This document shows, in pieces, positions 16,715 to 24,149 of a stretch of 35,648 bases of DNA (its first letter is position 1; the number at the start of each line of letters is the position of its first letter). The stretch covers positions 1 through 35,648 of the forward strand of contig JAAYUL010000055.1 of assembly GCA_012517675.1 (NCBI GenBank), given 5' to 3'. The position numbers were made by a program, and so were the translations under genes. The notes below the pieces were generated by a model. It did not search any database and was not told the DNA's origin. It saw only the letters and a program-made list of their open reading frames with translations. This DNA comes from Clostridiales bacterium. Its GTDB lineage: Bacteria > Bacillota > Clostridia > Oscillospirales > Acutalibacteraceae.

Positions 16715-17827
16715 TCAGGTTAGCCGGTCCAGCACCGCGGCCAGCGCTTTCCCGAGCATGTCGCCCGAATATTTAACCTCGTCGACCGTGTTGACCTCCG
16801 TTCCGACCTCGATCAGCAGGGAGCCCTTCGTCATGTTTTCGTTGTATTTTCTCGGCAGAAAATTCAGCGGCTTCGCCAGGGTCGGATAACGGTCCGCAAG
16901 GGATTTTTGCAGCCGCACCGCGAACCGCAGGTTGTATTCCCAGTTGGGGAACCCCAGCGTTCCGTCGTCGTCGCAGCCGCAAATGACCATGATCTGCGCC
17001 GCCTTTTTGCCATTGATGACCGTGGTGGGCTTTCCCCTGGTATTGTCCTTCATCTCCATGGCGTCGCGGTGAATGTCCAGCGTCACCTGAATGCCCGGGT
17101 ACTTTTTCAGATCCTTCTGCATGGTGGCTTTGGAACGGTTGTAGGAACCGTTGTACATCGGATAATCGTGCAGCGTGGTGTCGTGCAGCGTTTTGATGCC
17201 CGCCGCCTCCAGCTGCGCCGCGATCCGGTCGCCCACGGCGACAACGCTCCTGCTCGCGTCGCGGCTTCGGTACTGGCTGGAATCATTCGGGCTGGAATCG
17301 TTCGGGCGGAACGCTTCCGTCGTATGGGTGTGGTAAATCAGCACCTGCGGCGTGGAGGCGTTTTTAATGATTTTAATTGCCGGCTGCTTTTTCAGCTCCC
17401 CGGCAATGTCGATGCCATGATTTTTGTTGCTGTTTTTCACCCAGATATTCTGGTACTGTGTGCCGCTGTTGCCCACGGTCATCTCCGTGATTCCGCCGCC
17501 CTTGGAGGCCGGCAGGCCGGAAGCGGCGGCCGCCGAAGAGGCATTCGCCCCGCCTTCGGAGGAGCGCGGCGGCAGGGAGAAAACAGGCGCCGAGGACACG
17601 GCGGACGAAGCGGACCGGGCGGACGGAATTCCGTCGTCCTCCTCATCCTCCTCCACAAAGCCGTCCTTCATCACCCGGATCGCGCCGCCGGGCATGATAA
17701 AGCCGGCGGCGGCCACGGCGGCATTCTGCGAAGCCGCGACCGGCATGCGCAACGCCACGCAGGCCACCGCCGCGACGGTGAGCATTGAGGAAACCAGCGC
17801 GACCGCTTTCTGTAACCATTTCTTCAT
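16715..17827 (-). CDS. spoIIP: Stage II sporulation protein P (cell-wall amidase/endopeptidase)
   Basis: SpoIIP, with SpoIID and SpoIIM, degrades septal peptidoglycan to drive engulfment of the forespore. After a basic start MKKWLQKAVALVSSML comes the N-terminal membrane helix, then a low-complexity Ser/Ala linker to about residue 110. The catalytic SpoIIP domain shows VLIYHTHTTEAF (metal-binding His), TLDIHRDAM and LLIEVGTEVNTVDE. About 370 aa from ATG 17827, chosen because GGGGG lies 5 bases upstream; a longer reading from 17875 is less likely. It follows gpr on the same strand, the usual gpr-spoIIP order of Bacillus and Clostridia. Confidence 0.95.
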   Translation of the reverse strand: MKKWLQKAVALVSSMLTVAAVACVALRMPVAASQNAAVAAAGFIMPGGAIRVMKDGFVEEDEEDDGIPSARSASSAVSSAPVFSLPPRSSEGGANASSAAAASGLPASKGGGITEMTVGNSGTQYQNIWVKNSNKNHGIDIAGELKKQPAIKIIKNASTPQVLIYHTHTTEAFRPNDSSPNDSSQYRSRDASRSVVAVGDRIAAQLEAAGIKTLHDTTLHDYPMYNGSYNRSKATMQKDLKKYPGIQVTLDIHRDAMEMKDNTRGKPTTVINGKKAAQIMVICGCDDDGTLGFPNWEYNLRFAVRLQKSLADRYPTLAKPLNFLPRKYNENMTKGSLLIEVGTEVNTVDEVKYSGDMLGKALAAVLDRLT

Positions 17828-17936
17828 AACTGCCCCCATACCTTCTTCCGTGTGCGCGCCCGCGGCGCGGGGCACACTCCTGATGCAATTCTATGCGGGG
17901 CATGTTTTTTTCATTCCTTGAAAACACTTTTCTCCG

Positions 17937-18755
17937 TCAGGTGAGCTCTTCAAACTCCTCCAGCGAAAGGCCCGGGTTCAGCGTGAGATTGATCCCCATG
18001 GCGAGCAGCCTTGCCCCGCGCGAAATAATCAGGTCGATTTCCCGCGGGGTCACCATCATGGGCGCGCCGCGCGGCTCCACCTTTTCCATGGCTTCCGCGT
18101 CCGCCCCGCCCAGAAGGTCGGCGGCCAGGGTGGCGGCGTCCACCACGGTGGGAATGCCCATGCCCACCACCGGAATGCCCAGCGTCGCCGTGTCGATGCG
18201 GGGCCTTGCGTTTCCAACGCCGGAACCCGGCGAAATCCCGCCGGAGCTGAGCTGGACCGTACAGCCCAGCCGGGCCGGGCTGCGGGCCGCCAGCGCGTCG
18301 ACCGCGATCACGGCGGCGGGCTTGACCTTATCGACGAGCGCGATCAAAAGCTCCACCGCCTCTATGCCGGTGCAGCCCAGCACGCCGGGGCTCGCCACCG
18401 AAACCGGGCGAAGGCCGTCCAGCCCGGACACGCGGGCGATTTCCCCCTGAATGTGACGAGTCGCCAAAACCTTTTCCGCCGTCAGCGGGCCGATCGCGTC
18501 GGGCGTGATGGCCCGGTTGCCCAGCCCCGCCACAAGGACCGGCCCCTCTTTCGGCAGCAGCCCTCCCAGCTCCTCCACAATCAGGCGGAGCACGCCGTGG
18601 TCGCTGTCAAGGTGGTCGGAAATGGAATTCACCTCAATGGTGACGGAGCGCGCGCCGTTTTCCTCAATCCGCGTGACCACGCAGCCGTCCTGCTCGCGGC
18701 GCAGCTGTTTCTGCGGTTCGGTTTTTTCAAGCGCCAGATCGGTGCGGTAAATCAA
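17937..18755 (-). CDS. gpr: GPR endopeptidase (germination protease)
   Basis: GPR degrades the small acid-soluble spore proteins when spores germinate; it is made in the forespore as a zymogen. The sequence begins IYRTDLALE, the family N-terminus near the autoprocessing site. It carries VLVAGLGNRAITPDAIGP and AVIAVDALAARSPARLG, which contain the two catalytic-type Asp residues, and ISPGSGVGNARP. About 272 aa from TTG 18755, which has GGGGG 8 bases upstream. ATG 18770 (five codons longer) has no ribosome site but cannot be ruled out. It is shorter than Bacillus GPR (about 370 aa), as is usual in Clostridia. It diverges from rpsT. Confidence 0.93.
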   Translation of the reverse strand: MIYRTDLALEKTEPQKQLRREQDGCVVTRIEENGARSVTIEVNSISDHLDSDHGVLRLIVEELGGLLPKEGPVLVAGLGNRAITPDAIGPLTAEKVLATRHIQGEIARVSGLDGLRPVSVASPGVLGCTGIEAVELLIALVDKVKPAAVIAVDALAARSPARLGCTVQLSSGGISPGSGVGNARPRIDTATLGIPVVGMGIPTVVDAATLAADLLGGADAEAMEKVEPRGAPMMVTPREIDLIISRGARLLAMGINLTLNPGLSLEEFEELT

Positions 18756-18790
18756 AGAATCATCCCCCATTTTCAAGATAAAAAAAATCC

Positions 18791-18819
18791 TTGCAATTTT
18801 AAAAAAACAATGCTATGAT
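18791..18819 (+). promoter_or_regulatory. Sigma-A promoter of rpsT
   Basis: TTGCAA (18791-18796), 17 bases, and TATGAT (18814-18819) with an extended TGC in front of the -10 box. Confidence 0.75.
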
Positions 18820-18853
18820 TAATAATATTTGACAGCCCGAAGGAGGTGTAACG

Positions 18854-19117
18854 ATGCCAAACATTAAATCAGCAAAGAAACGCGTAAGGGTTATTGCCAC
18901 AAAGTCTCTTATCAACAAGTCCATCAACTCCGGACTGAAGACAGATATAAAGAAAGCGAACGCTGCGATTGAAACCGGCGACGTCAATAAAGCCGAAGCT
19001 GTAAAGGTTGCGATTAAGGCAATCGACAAGGCTGCCGCAAAAGGGATTCTGCACAAAAATACCGCCGCAAGAAAAAAATCCGCCCTTGCACGCAAGCTGA
19101 ACGCGGTCAACGTATAA
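18854..19117 (+). CDS. rpsT: 30S ribosomal protein S20
   Basis: A primary 16S rRNA-binding protein of the small subunit. The 87-aa protein starts [19 protein letters not shown], is Lys/Ala-rich and helical throughout, and ends [16 protein letters not shown], the S20 C-terminal signature. A strong AAGGAGGTG site precedes ATG 18854. It is a single-gene unit with its own promoter and terminator, divergent from gpr. The rpsT-gpr pairing is common in Firmicutes. Confidence 0.98.
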   Translation: MPNIKSAKKRVRVIATKSLINKSINSGLKTDIKKANAAIETGDVNKAEAVKVAIKAIDKAAAKGILHKNTAARKKSALARKLNAVNV

Positions 19118-19137
19118 CCGAATACGCGGTTAAAAGC

Positions 19138-19166
19138 AAAAGCAGAGCCTTGTGCCCTGCTTTTTT
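19138..19166 (+). terminator. Rho-independent terminator of rpsT
   Basis: An AAAAGCAG / CTGCTTTT stem with an 11-base GC-containing loop, followed by further T residues. Confidence 0.85.
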
Positions 19167-19204
19167 ACTTTTCCGGAGATCGGGAGGAATGTCCTCCTTT
19201 GTGA

Positions 19205-19233
19205 TTGACTTTTGAGCAATAAATGGTTATAGT
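19205..19233 (+). promoter_or_regulatory. Promoter of the 50-aa membrane protein gene
   Basis: TTGACT (19205-19210), 17 bases, TATAGT (19228-19233); the leader is about 37 bases. Confidence 0.7.
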
Positions 19234-19276
19234 AATAGTATAGAAGATTTCATGCTGTACATTGGAGGTGCTCGTT

Positions 19277-19429
19277 TTGAAAAAGCCGAATATTTTTACC
19301 GTTCTGGTTTCCGTCATTGCCGCACTTGCCGCCATGACGGCCGTGGTGGTCGCGGTTGTTCTTTATTTTGAAAAGAAGAAAAAGGATGAAGAAGAACTTG
19401 AGCACTACCTTGATTGCTCCATTCAGTAA
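19277..19429 (+). CDS. Small single-pass membrane protein, 50 aa
   Basis: Starts at TTG 19277 with GGAGGTG 6 bases upstream and ends at TAA 19427-19429. The product has a short basic start (MKKPN), one hydrophobic helix (about residues 6-31, rich in Val and Ala), a Lys/Glu-rich charged stretch (EKKKKDEEELEH) and a tail YLDCSIQ with one Cys. It has its own promoter, ribosome site and terminator, so it is very likely expressed. Being short and starting with TTG, it is easily missed. The function is unknown to me. Confidence 0.75.
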   Translation: MKKPNIFTVLVSVIAALAAMTAVVVAVVLYFEKKKKDEEELEHYLDCSIQ

Positions 19430-19455
19430 CGCGGTTTCGGCAGGCGCATAATGGT

Positions 19456-19485
19456 ACGGGCAGGTGAAAACCTGCCCGTTTTGTT
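19456..19485 (+). terminator. Terminator of the 50-aa membrane protein gene
   Basis: ACGGGCAGGT (19456-19465), a GAAA tetraloop, and ACCTGCCCGT (19470-19479) followed by TTTGTT. It lies between convergent genes (spoVAE-like ends at 19497). Confidence 0.85.
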
Positions 19486-19496
19486 CCTTTCTGCAC

Positions 19497-19853
19497 TTAG
19501 CTTTTGTCGCCGGGCTTGGAAATCAGCGCGGCAATGTAACCGAAAAACACCGCGGCCGCAATGCCCGCGGCGCTGGCGGCCAGGCCGCCCGAAAACGCGC
19601 CCAGCAGCCCGTTCTGCCGCACGGCCTCCATCGTCCCTTTCGCCATCAGATAGCCGAACCCCGTGAGCGGAACGGTCGCGCCGGCCCCGGCAAGCTTGAC
19701 CAGCGGTTCGTAAACCCCAAGCCCGGTCAGCACGACCCCCAGGGTCACGAACAGCACCAAAATCCGCGCCGGCGTCATCTTTGTAAAATCAATCAGGAGC
19801 TGGCCCGCCACACAGATTGCGCCGCCCACCAAAAATGCCCAAACATACTGCAC
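19497..19853 (-). CDS. spoVAE: Stage V sporulation protein AE-like membrane protein
   Basis: SpoVA proteins form the forespore channel for dipicolinic acid. The 118-aa protein has four to five hydrophobic segments, starting QYVWAFLVGGAICVAGQLLIDFTKMTPARILVLFV; TGLGVYEPLVKLAGAGATVPLTGFGYLMAKG is the SpoVAE/SpoVAC-type core. I place the start at GTG 19853 with GAGGTG 6 bases upstream; the ORF remains open for 84 more codons to 20105, but that part overlaps the divergent HAD gene and is not protein-like. It stands alone here, without spoVAC or spoVAD, which are normally adjacent. A separate spoVA operon may exist elsewhere. Confidence 0.87.
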   Translation of the reverse strand: MQYVWAFLVGGAICVAGQLLIDFTKMTPARILVLFVTLGVVLTGLGVYEPLVKLAGAGATVPLTGFGYLMAKGTMEAVRQNGLLGAFSGGLAASAAGIAAAVFFGYIAALISKPGDKS

Positions 19854-19917
19854 GCTATTCACCTCGGTTTTAGTTTCGCCTGAACTGGAAAAGTTATACA
19901 CAAAGAAGGAGCCCCGG

Positions 19918-20709
19918 ATGAACAAAAAAACAATCTTTTTTGACGTGGACAACACACTGCTCGGCACCAGAAACGGAAAACGGTTCTGCATTCCGCCCAG
20001 CACGCTCGAAGCGCTCTCCCTGTTAAAGCGGAACGGCCACCGCGTCGCCATCGGCTCCGGCAGGCCGGAATCCTTTATCCGGCTCCATTTTCCCGGCATT
20101 TTCACCAGCTACGTCGCCATGAACGGAAGCCATGTGGTTTTTGAGGGGGAAACCGTGTTTCTGTTTGAATTTTCCGCCGAAAAAGTCCGCAGCCTGATGG
20201 AGCATTTCGACTCTTTCGGCTGCTGTTACACCTTTGTGGGAAGCTACCACGGGTGGCCGCGCAACATCCCCCAAAACACGCTGGACACCTTCGGCGTAAA
20301 CTACGGCGTGCCGGGCTACCTCTGCCCCGCGTGGCGGCCGGAGGACGTTCGCGCCTCCATGCTGGATTTCATGTTCACGGACGAGGAGCATTACCGCCGC
20401 TGCCGGCCCGCGTTCGACGACACCATGGTGCTCAACCGGAACCCCGCCCTTCCGGCCGCGGACCTCAGCTTCAAGGGCCGCGACAAGGCAAGCGGCGTGC
20501 GCGCCCTGCTCCGCTATGCGGGCATCGACCCCAAAGACACGATCGCGTTCGGCGACAGCTACAACGACCTTACCATGATGAAAGCCGTCGGCTTCAGCGT
20601 AGCGATGGGCAACGGCGTGGACGCGGCAAAGCAGGCGGCGGATTATGTGACCGCCCCGATTTTCGAGGACGGGATCTACAAGGCGCTGAAGCATCTGGAG
20701 CTGATCTAA
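19918..20709 (+). CDS. Cof-type HAD-superfamily phosphatase
   Basis: A cytoplasmic phosphatase of the HAD IIB (Cof) group that removes phosphate from sugar phosphates, nucleotides or flavin precursors; the substrate cannot be read from sequence. Motif I is FFDVDNTLLG (nucleophile Asp near residue 8), motif II is AIGSGRP, motif III is the Lys in FKGRDKASGV, and motif IV is FGDSYNDLTMM. A C2-type cap lies between motifs II and III. The 263-aa length is typical. ATG 19918 has an AAGGAG site. It is a single gene, divergent from the spoVAE-like gene and ended by a bidirectional terminator. Confidence 0.9.
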   Translation: MNKKTIFFDVDNTLLGTRNGKRFCIPPSTLEALSLLKRNGHRVAIGSGRPESFIRLHFPGIFTSYVAMNGSHVVFEGETVFLFEFSAEKVRSLMEHFDSFGCCYTFVGSYHGWPRNIPQNTLDTFGVNYGVPGYLCPAWRPEDVRASMLDFMFTDEEHYRRCRPAFDDTMVLNRNPALPAADLSFKGRDKASGVRALLRYAGIDPKDTIAFGDSYNDLTMMKAVGFSVAMGNGVDAAKQAADYVTAPIFEDGIYKALKHLELI

Positions 20710-20720
20710 AACAGACAAAA

Positions 20721-20769
20721 CGCAAAAACGCCCGGAACCAGGGGCCCCCTGGTTCCGGGCGTTTTTGCG
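20721..20769. terminator. Bidirectional terminator between the HAD gene and asnB
   Basis: A 49-base perfect palindrome with 24-base arms around one central C. The GC-rich stem is flanked by AAAAA on one side and TTTTT on the other, so it has a T-tract in both directions. It ends both convergent genes. Confidence 0.92.
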
Positions 20770-20782
20770 TGACTGCGGCTTG

Positions 20783-22651
20783 TTATGCGAGCTCCACCGA
20801 ATCTCCCGATTCGTGGGCGCCGCCGTTGAAATAAATGTCGTACCACACGAGGAAGACGAAAATCGTCCAGATTTTGCGGTTGTTGTCGCGTTTTCCGCTG
20901 TAGTGGTCGTCGAGGAAGCGCATCAGCACGTCGGTGTTGAAGAACTTCTGCGCAATTTCGCCGGTAAACGCCTGCTTTACAATATTATAGTATTTTTCCT
21001 CCCGCAGCCAGACCCTGGTCGGCACGGGGAACCCGAGCTTTTTCTTCTGCGCCGTGGCCTGCGGCAGATGCTTCATCGCCGCCTTGCGCATGGCGTACTT
21101 GGTGTTTTCCTTATTGACGCGCAGCCTGCGCGGAACGCGCGAGGCGACCGCGAACACCTCTTTGTCGAGGAACGGCACGCGCAGCTCCAGCGAATTGGCC
21201 ATGCTCATGCGGTCGGCCTTGAGCAGGATGTCGCCCACCAGCCATACGTTGATGTCGAGATACTGCATTTTGGTCACGTCGTCCTTGCCCTGCACCCGGT
21301 CGTAGTAGGGCCTGGTCAGCTCCTGCGGGCGGGTGGCGGGAATATCGCTTTTCAGCAGGCTGCGCTTTTCCTCCATGGTGAACATGCTGCAGTTGCCGAT
21401 AAAGCGTTCCTCGATGGGCAGCGCACCGCGGATGAGGAAATTCTTGCCCTTGAACGAAAACGGCAGCTTTTTCGCAAACGCGGCGAGCGCCCGGCGCAGG
21501 CCGCGCGGCAGCCGCATGTAAGCCGCGAAATCGTCCGGCTCATGGTAAATGTTGTAGCCGCCGAACAGCTCGTCCGCCCCTTCGCCGGAAAGCACCACCT
21601 TCACATAGTCGCGCGCCATTTTGGAGACGAAATAGAGCGCGATGCAGGAAGCGTCCGCCAGGGGCTGATCCATGTGGTACTGCACCTTGCGGATGTTGCC
21701 CCAGTACTCGTCCGCCGAAATCACCTTGTAATGGTGCTCCACTCCGATCTTTTCGGAAAGGCCCTTCGCCCAGTCGATCTCGTTGTAGCGGTCGCCGTAG
21801 TCAAAGCCGACAGTAAAGGTTTTCTGCCCCGAAAAGTACGTGGAAACATAGCTGGAGTCCACGCCGCTGGAAAGGAAGCAGCCGACCTCCACGTCGCTGA
21901 TTTTATGCGCGTTGACCGAATCTTCAAAAATCTTCTCGATTTCGGCGACCGCCTGCTCCTCCGTCATGGTGTCGTCCGCATTGAACTTCGGTTCCCAGTA
22001 GCGGTGTGTTTCCACCTTGCCGTCGCGGTACCAGAGGTAATGCGCGGGCATCAGGCAGTAGACGTTTTCAAAAAACGTTTCCGGCGGCACGCTGTACTCA
22101 AAGGAGATATAGTTGTTGAGCGCGTTTTTGTTGAATTTCTTTTCATATTCCGGAAATTCCAGAATGCTCTTGATTTCGGAGCCGTAGACAAAGCGGCCGT
22201 TCGCCTGCGTGTAGTGCAGGGGCTTGATGCCGAAAAAGTCGCGCGCAAGGAACAGGCTTTTGTCCACCGTGTTCCAGATGGCGAACCCGAACATGCCGCG
22301 CAGCTTGTTCAGAAGCTCCTCGCCCCACTCCTCAAAGCCGTGCACCAGCACCTCGGAGTCGGTCTGGGTGTAAAACAGGTGGCCCTTTTCCACCAGGATT
22401 TCGCGCAGCTCCCGATAATTGTAGATTTCGCCGTTGAAGGTGAGAACCAGCGTTTTATCCTCGTTGAAGATCGGCTGGTCGCCCGTGGAAGCGATGTCGA
22501 TGATGCTCAGGCGGCGGAACCCCATCGAAATGGAGTCGTCCTGAAAGATTCCGCTCGAATCCGGCCCGCGGTGCGTTATTTTATCGGTCATCCTCCGGAT
22601 GACCGCGTCCCGGTCGGTCACCTCGCCGGTAAACCCGCAAATTCCACACAT
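20783..22651 (-). CDS. asnB: Asparagine synthase (glutamine-hydrolysing)
   Basis: Makes asparagine from aspartate, ATP and glutamine. The N-terminal class-II glutaminase domain starts MCGICGFTG, so Cys2 is the nucleophile, with TFNGEIYNYRELR and DSEVLVHGFEEWGEELL. The synthetase domain carries the PP-loop LSSGVDSSYVSTYF (near residue 260), LSGEGADELFGGY and VPFLDKEVF. The 622-aa length fits AsnB of the Bacillus AsnB/AsnO type. Such enzymes can also amidate cell-wall peptide residues in some Firmicutes, so the substrate may not be free aspartate. Its ATG follows the CpXC gene's stop by two bases, so the two are coupled. Confidence 0.95.
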   Translation of the reverse strand: MCGICGFTGEVTDRDAVIRRMTDKITHRGPDSSGIFQDDSISMGFRRLSIIDIASTGDQPIFNEDKTLVLTFNGEIYNYRELREILVEKGHLFYTQTDSEVLVHGFEEWGEELLNKLRGMFGFAIWNTVDKSLFLARDFFGIKPLHYTQANGRFVYGSEIKSILEFPEYEKKFNKNALNNYISFEYSVPPETFFENVYCLMPAHYLWYRDGKVETHRYWEPKFNADDTMTEEQAVAEIEKIFEDSVNAHKISDVEVGCFLSSGVDSSYVSTYFSGQKTFTVGFDYGDRYNEIDWAKGLSEKIGVEHHYKVISADEYWGNIRKVQYHMDQPLADASCIALYFVSKMARDYVKVVLSGEGADELFGGYNIYHEPDDFAAYMRLPRGLRRALAAFAKKLPFSFKGKNFLIRGALPIEERFIGNCSMFTMEEKRSLLKSDIPATRPQELTRPYYDRVQGKDDVTKMQYLDINVWLVGDILLKADRMSMANSLELRVPFLDKEVFAVASRVPRRLRVNKENTKYAMRKAAMKHLPQATAQKKKLGFPVPTRVWLREEKYYNIVKQAFTGEIAQKFFNTDVLMRFLDDHYSGKRDNNRKIWTIFVFLVWYDIYFNGGAHESGDSVELA

Positions 22652-22653
22652 TG

Positions 22654-23316
22654 TTATTCATCCTCCTCGCGGTACCTGCGCAGCGTTTCCTGCGCCGCGT
22701 CATAGTCCACCGACTCAAATTTTCCGCTGTCGCCGTCCGCGCCGACGCTCCGTACGATTTCCAGCGATTTCCGGTAAACGTCCAGCCGCGTGCCCCGCCT
22801 GACGGGCTCGTCCCGGCCGGGCAGGAAAAAGGAAAACTCCATTCTGTCCGCTTCGCGGTCGACCGCGCTGAAATAGCTGGTCTCCACCTCGGTGCCGTGC
22901 TTGCTGGCCGCCACGTCGGCAAGCGCCAGCTTGACCAGCTCCACCGCAAGGTCGTCGAGGCCCGCCTCAAAAATCAGTATTTTTTCCTTCAGGCCGGCCG
23001 GCGTGGTGACCACCCGTTTTTTCATTCCGCCGAACTGGGGGAACTCCTCGCTCACATCCACCGCCTGCGGCGAACAGCAGCCCGCGTTCGGAACAACATA
23101 GACCAGAAAGCCGTTCTGCTTGTCGTGGTAAAGGCAGGGGTAGACAAGCTGCGCCTCGTAGCCGCATTCGGGGCATTTCCAGTCGAACAGCGTTTCGTCC
23201 ATCACGCGCTCCCGCAGCGGCGGGGACTCCTGCGCCCCGATACCGGGCCACATTTCCGTTTTGATCACGGCGCCGCAGCGCGGGCAGCTCACATCCTTGG
23301 TCATTTTTGTTGACAT
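22654..23316 (-). CDS. CpXC domain protein
   Basis: A 220-aa soluble protein. The N-terminus carries CPRCGAVI (near residue 11) and KCPECGYEAQLVYPCLYHD (near residue 48), the paired Cys motifs of the CpXC domain, a probable zinc-binding fold of unknown role. The C-terminal half has no named domain and is acidic and helical, ending RRYREEDE. ATG 23316 has a GAGGAGG site. It lies immediately upstream of asnB, two bases apart, and the pair reads as one operon. A connection to asparagine or amidation metabolism is suggested only by this coupling. Confidence 0.8.
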   Translation of the reverse strand: MSTKMTKDVSCPRCGAVIKTEMWPGIGAQESPPLRERVMDETLFDWKCPECGYEAQLVYPCLYHDKQNGFLVYVVPNAGCCSPQAVDVSEEFPQFGGMKKRVVTTPAGLKEKILIFEAGLDDLAVELVKLALADVAASKHGTEVETSYFSAVDREADRMEFSFFLPGRDEPVRRGTRLDVYRKSLEIVRSVGADGDSGKFESVDYDAAQETLRRYREEDE

Positions 23317-23349
23317 TCCGGTTCCTCCTCAGCCTTTACGTGTTTTTTC

Positions 23350-23355
23350 ATTATA
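23350..23355 (-). promoter_or_regulatory. Extended -10 box for the CpXC-asnB operon
   Basis: On the minus strand TGCTATAAT, a perfect extended -10, lies about 35 bases before the CpXC ATG. The -35 region is weak, which is usual for extended -10 promoters. The 314-base gap 23317-23630 otherwise holds only the divergent promoter of the Cys-cluster gene. Confidence 0.6.
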
Positions 23356-23570
23356 GCACAGCAATGCCTAAAAAGAAACACCATTCGGGCCAAACCGTTT
23401 TCAGGAAAGTTTTATCGACAAAAAAATAAAACAGATCGCCCGCATCTTGCCGAAAAGGAGCAGGGACAAACCAATCCGCTGAAAAAGCAAGCCGCTCCGG
23501 CGGACCATCCGACGGGAAAACGAAATTTTGCAAATCGCAAAACACTCTGTTATTTTTGTCGTTTATGCGT

Positions 23571-23576
23571 TATAAT
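23571..23576 (+). promoter_or_regulatory. -10 box of the Cys-cluster gene / mnmA operon
   Basis: A perfect TATAAT about 55 bases before ATG 23631. No good -35 box is seen at the right distance. Confidence 0.5.
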
Positions 23577-23630
23577 ATATGGTAAAGAAACGAAATTCAA
23601 CTACCGCTTTCCGCGGCCGGAGGTAAGCCC

Positions 23631-24149
23631 ATGAAATTTTTTGAAACCATGACAGACAATGTTACAAAGGCGGTCGACTTTGTCGTGGAAAAGAACCGCA
23701 AAGCCGCCCTGATCAACCGCATCCGCATCGTGATCAAGAACGAACGGGAAAACGAGGCGCGCGCCTATGTCGCGCTCGGCAAATATTATTATGAAAAACT
23801 GCGTGACGGGAAGGACGAAAAAACCGAGCCCCTGTGCCGTTCCGTGGACCTTTCCGCCGCGAAAATCAAAAAGGCGTTCGCCAAGCTCGACGAAATCACC
23901 GCGCCCGAAGGCTGCGGCGACGACGACGAATACGCGGGCTGCGGCGACTGCTGCTGCTGCACCTATGAGGACGAGGAGCCCGTCGGAGTCCACGCGGCGC
24001 CGGACGAAGAGGAGACGCCCTCCGCTTCCAGCATTATAAACAAGGCAAACGAAACCGCCCCGCCGGCAGACGAGACGGACGAGAAGGAGTCGGAGAACCG
24101 GGCCGGCGAAGAGGCGGCGGAGGACGAGCCGCTCGATCCGGGAATCTGA
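23631..24149 (+). CDS. Hypothetical acidic protein with a cysteine cluster
   Basis: A 172-aa soluble protein that I do not recognise. The N-terminal 90 residues are helical and basic (NVTKAVDFVVEKNRKAALINRIR ..., split by charged turns) with YVALGKYYYEKLRDGK. The middle has CGDDDEYAGCGDCCCC, seven Cys within about 20 residues, which could bind metal. The C-terminus is low-complexity, Glu/Asp-rich and probably disordered. ATG 23631 has a GGAGG site. mnmA begins directly after its stop, so the two genes are co-translated. Co-occurrence with a tRNA thiolase makes sulfur or metal handling an attractive guess, nothing more. Confidence 0.7.
   Translation: MKFFETMTDNVTKAVDFVVEKNRKAALINRIRIVIKNERENEARAYVALGKYYYEKLRDGKDEKTEPLCRSVDLSAAKIKKAFAKLDEITAPEGCGDDDEYAGCGDCCCCTYEDEEPVGVHAAPDEEETPSASSIINKANETAPPADETDEKESENRAGEEAAEDEPLDPGI

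Noticed and set aside
18771-18853. A forespore (sigma-F/G) promoter for gpr
   Set aside because: No pair of boxes at proper spacing matched the consensus well enough to report.
20765-22705. A 646-codon open frame on the plus strand
   Set aside because: Antisense to asnB, and runs through the bidirectional terminator; no recognisable protein features.
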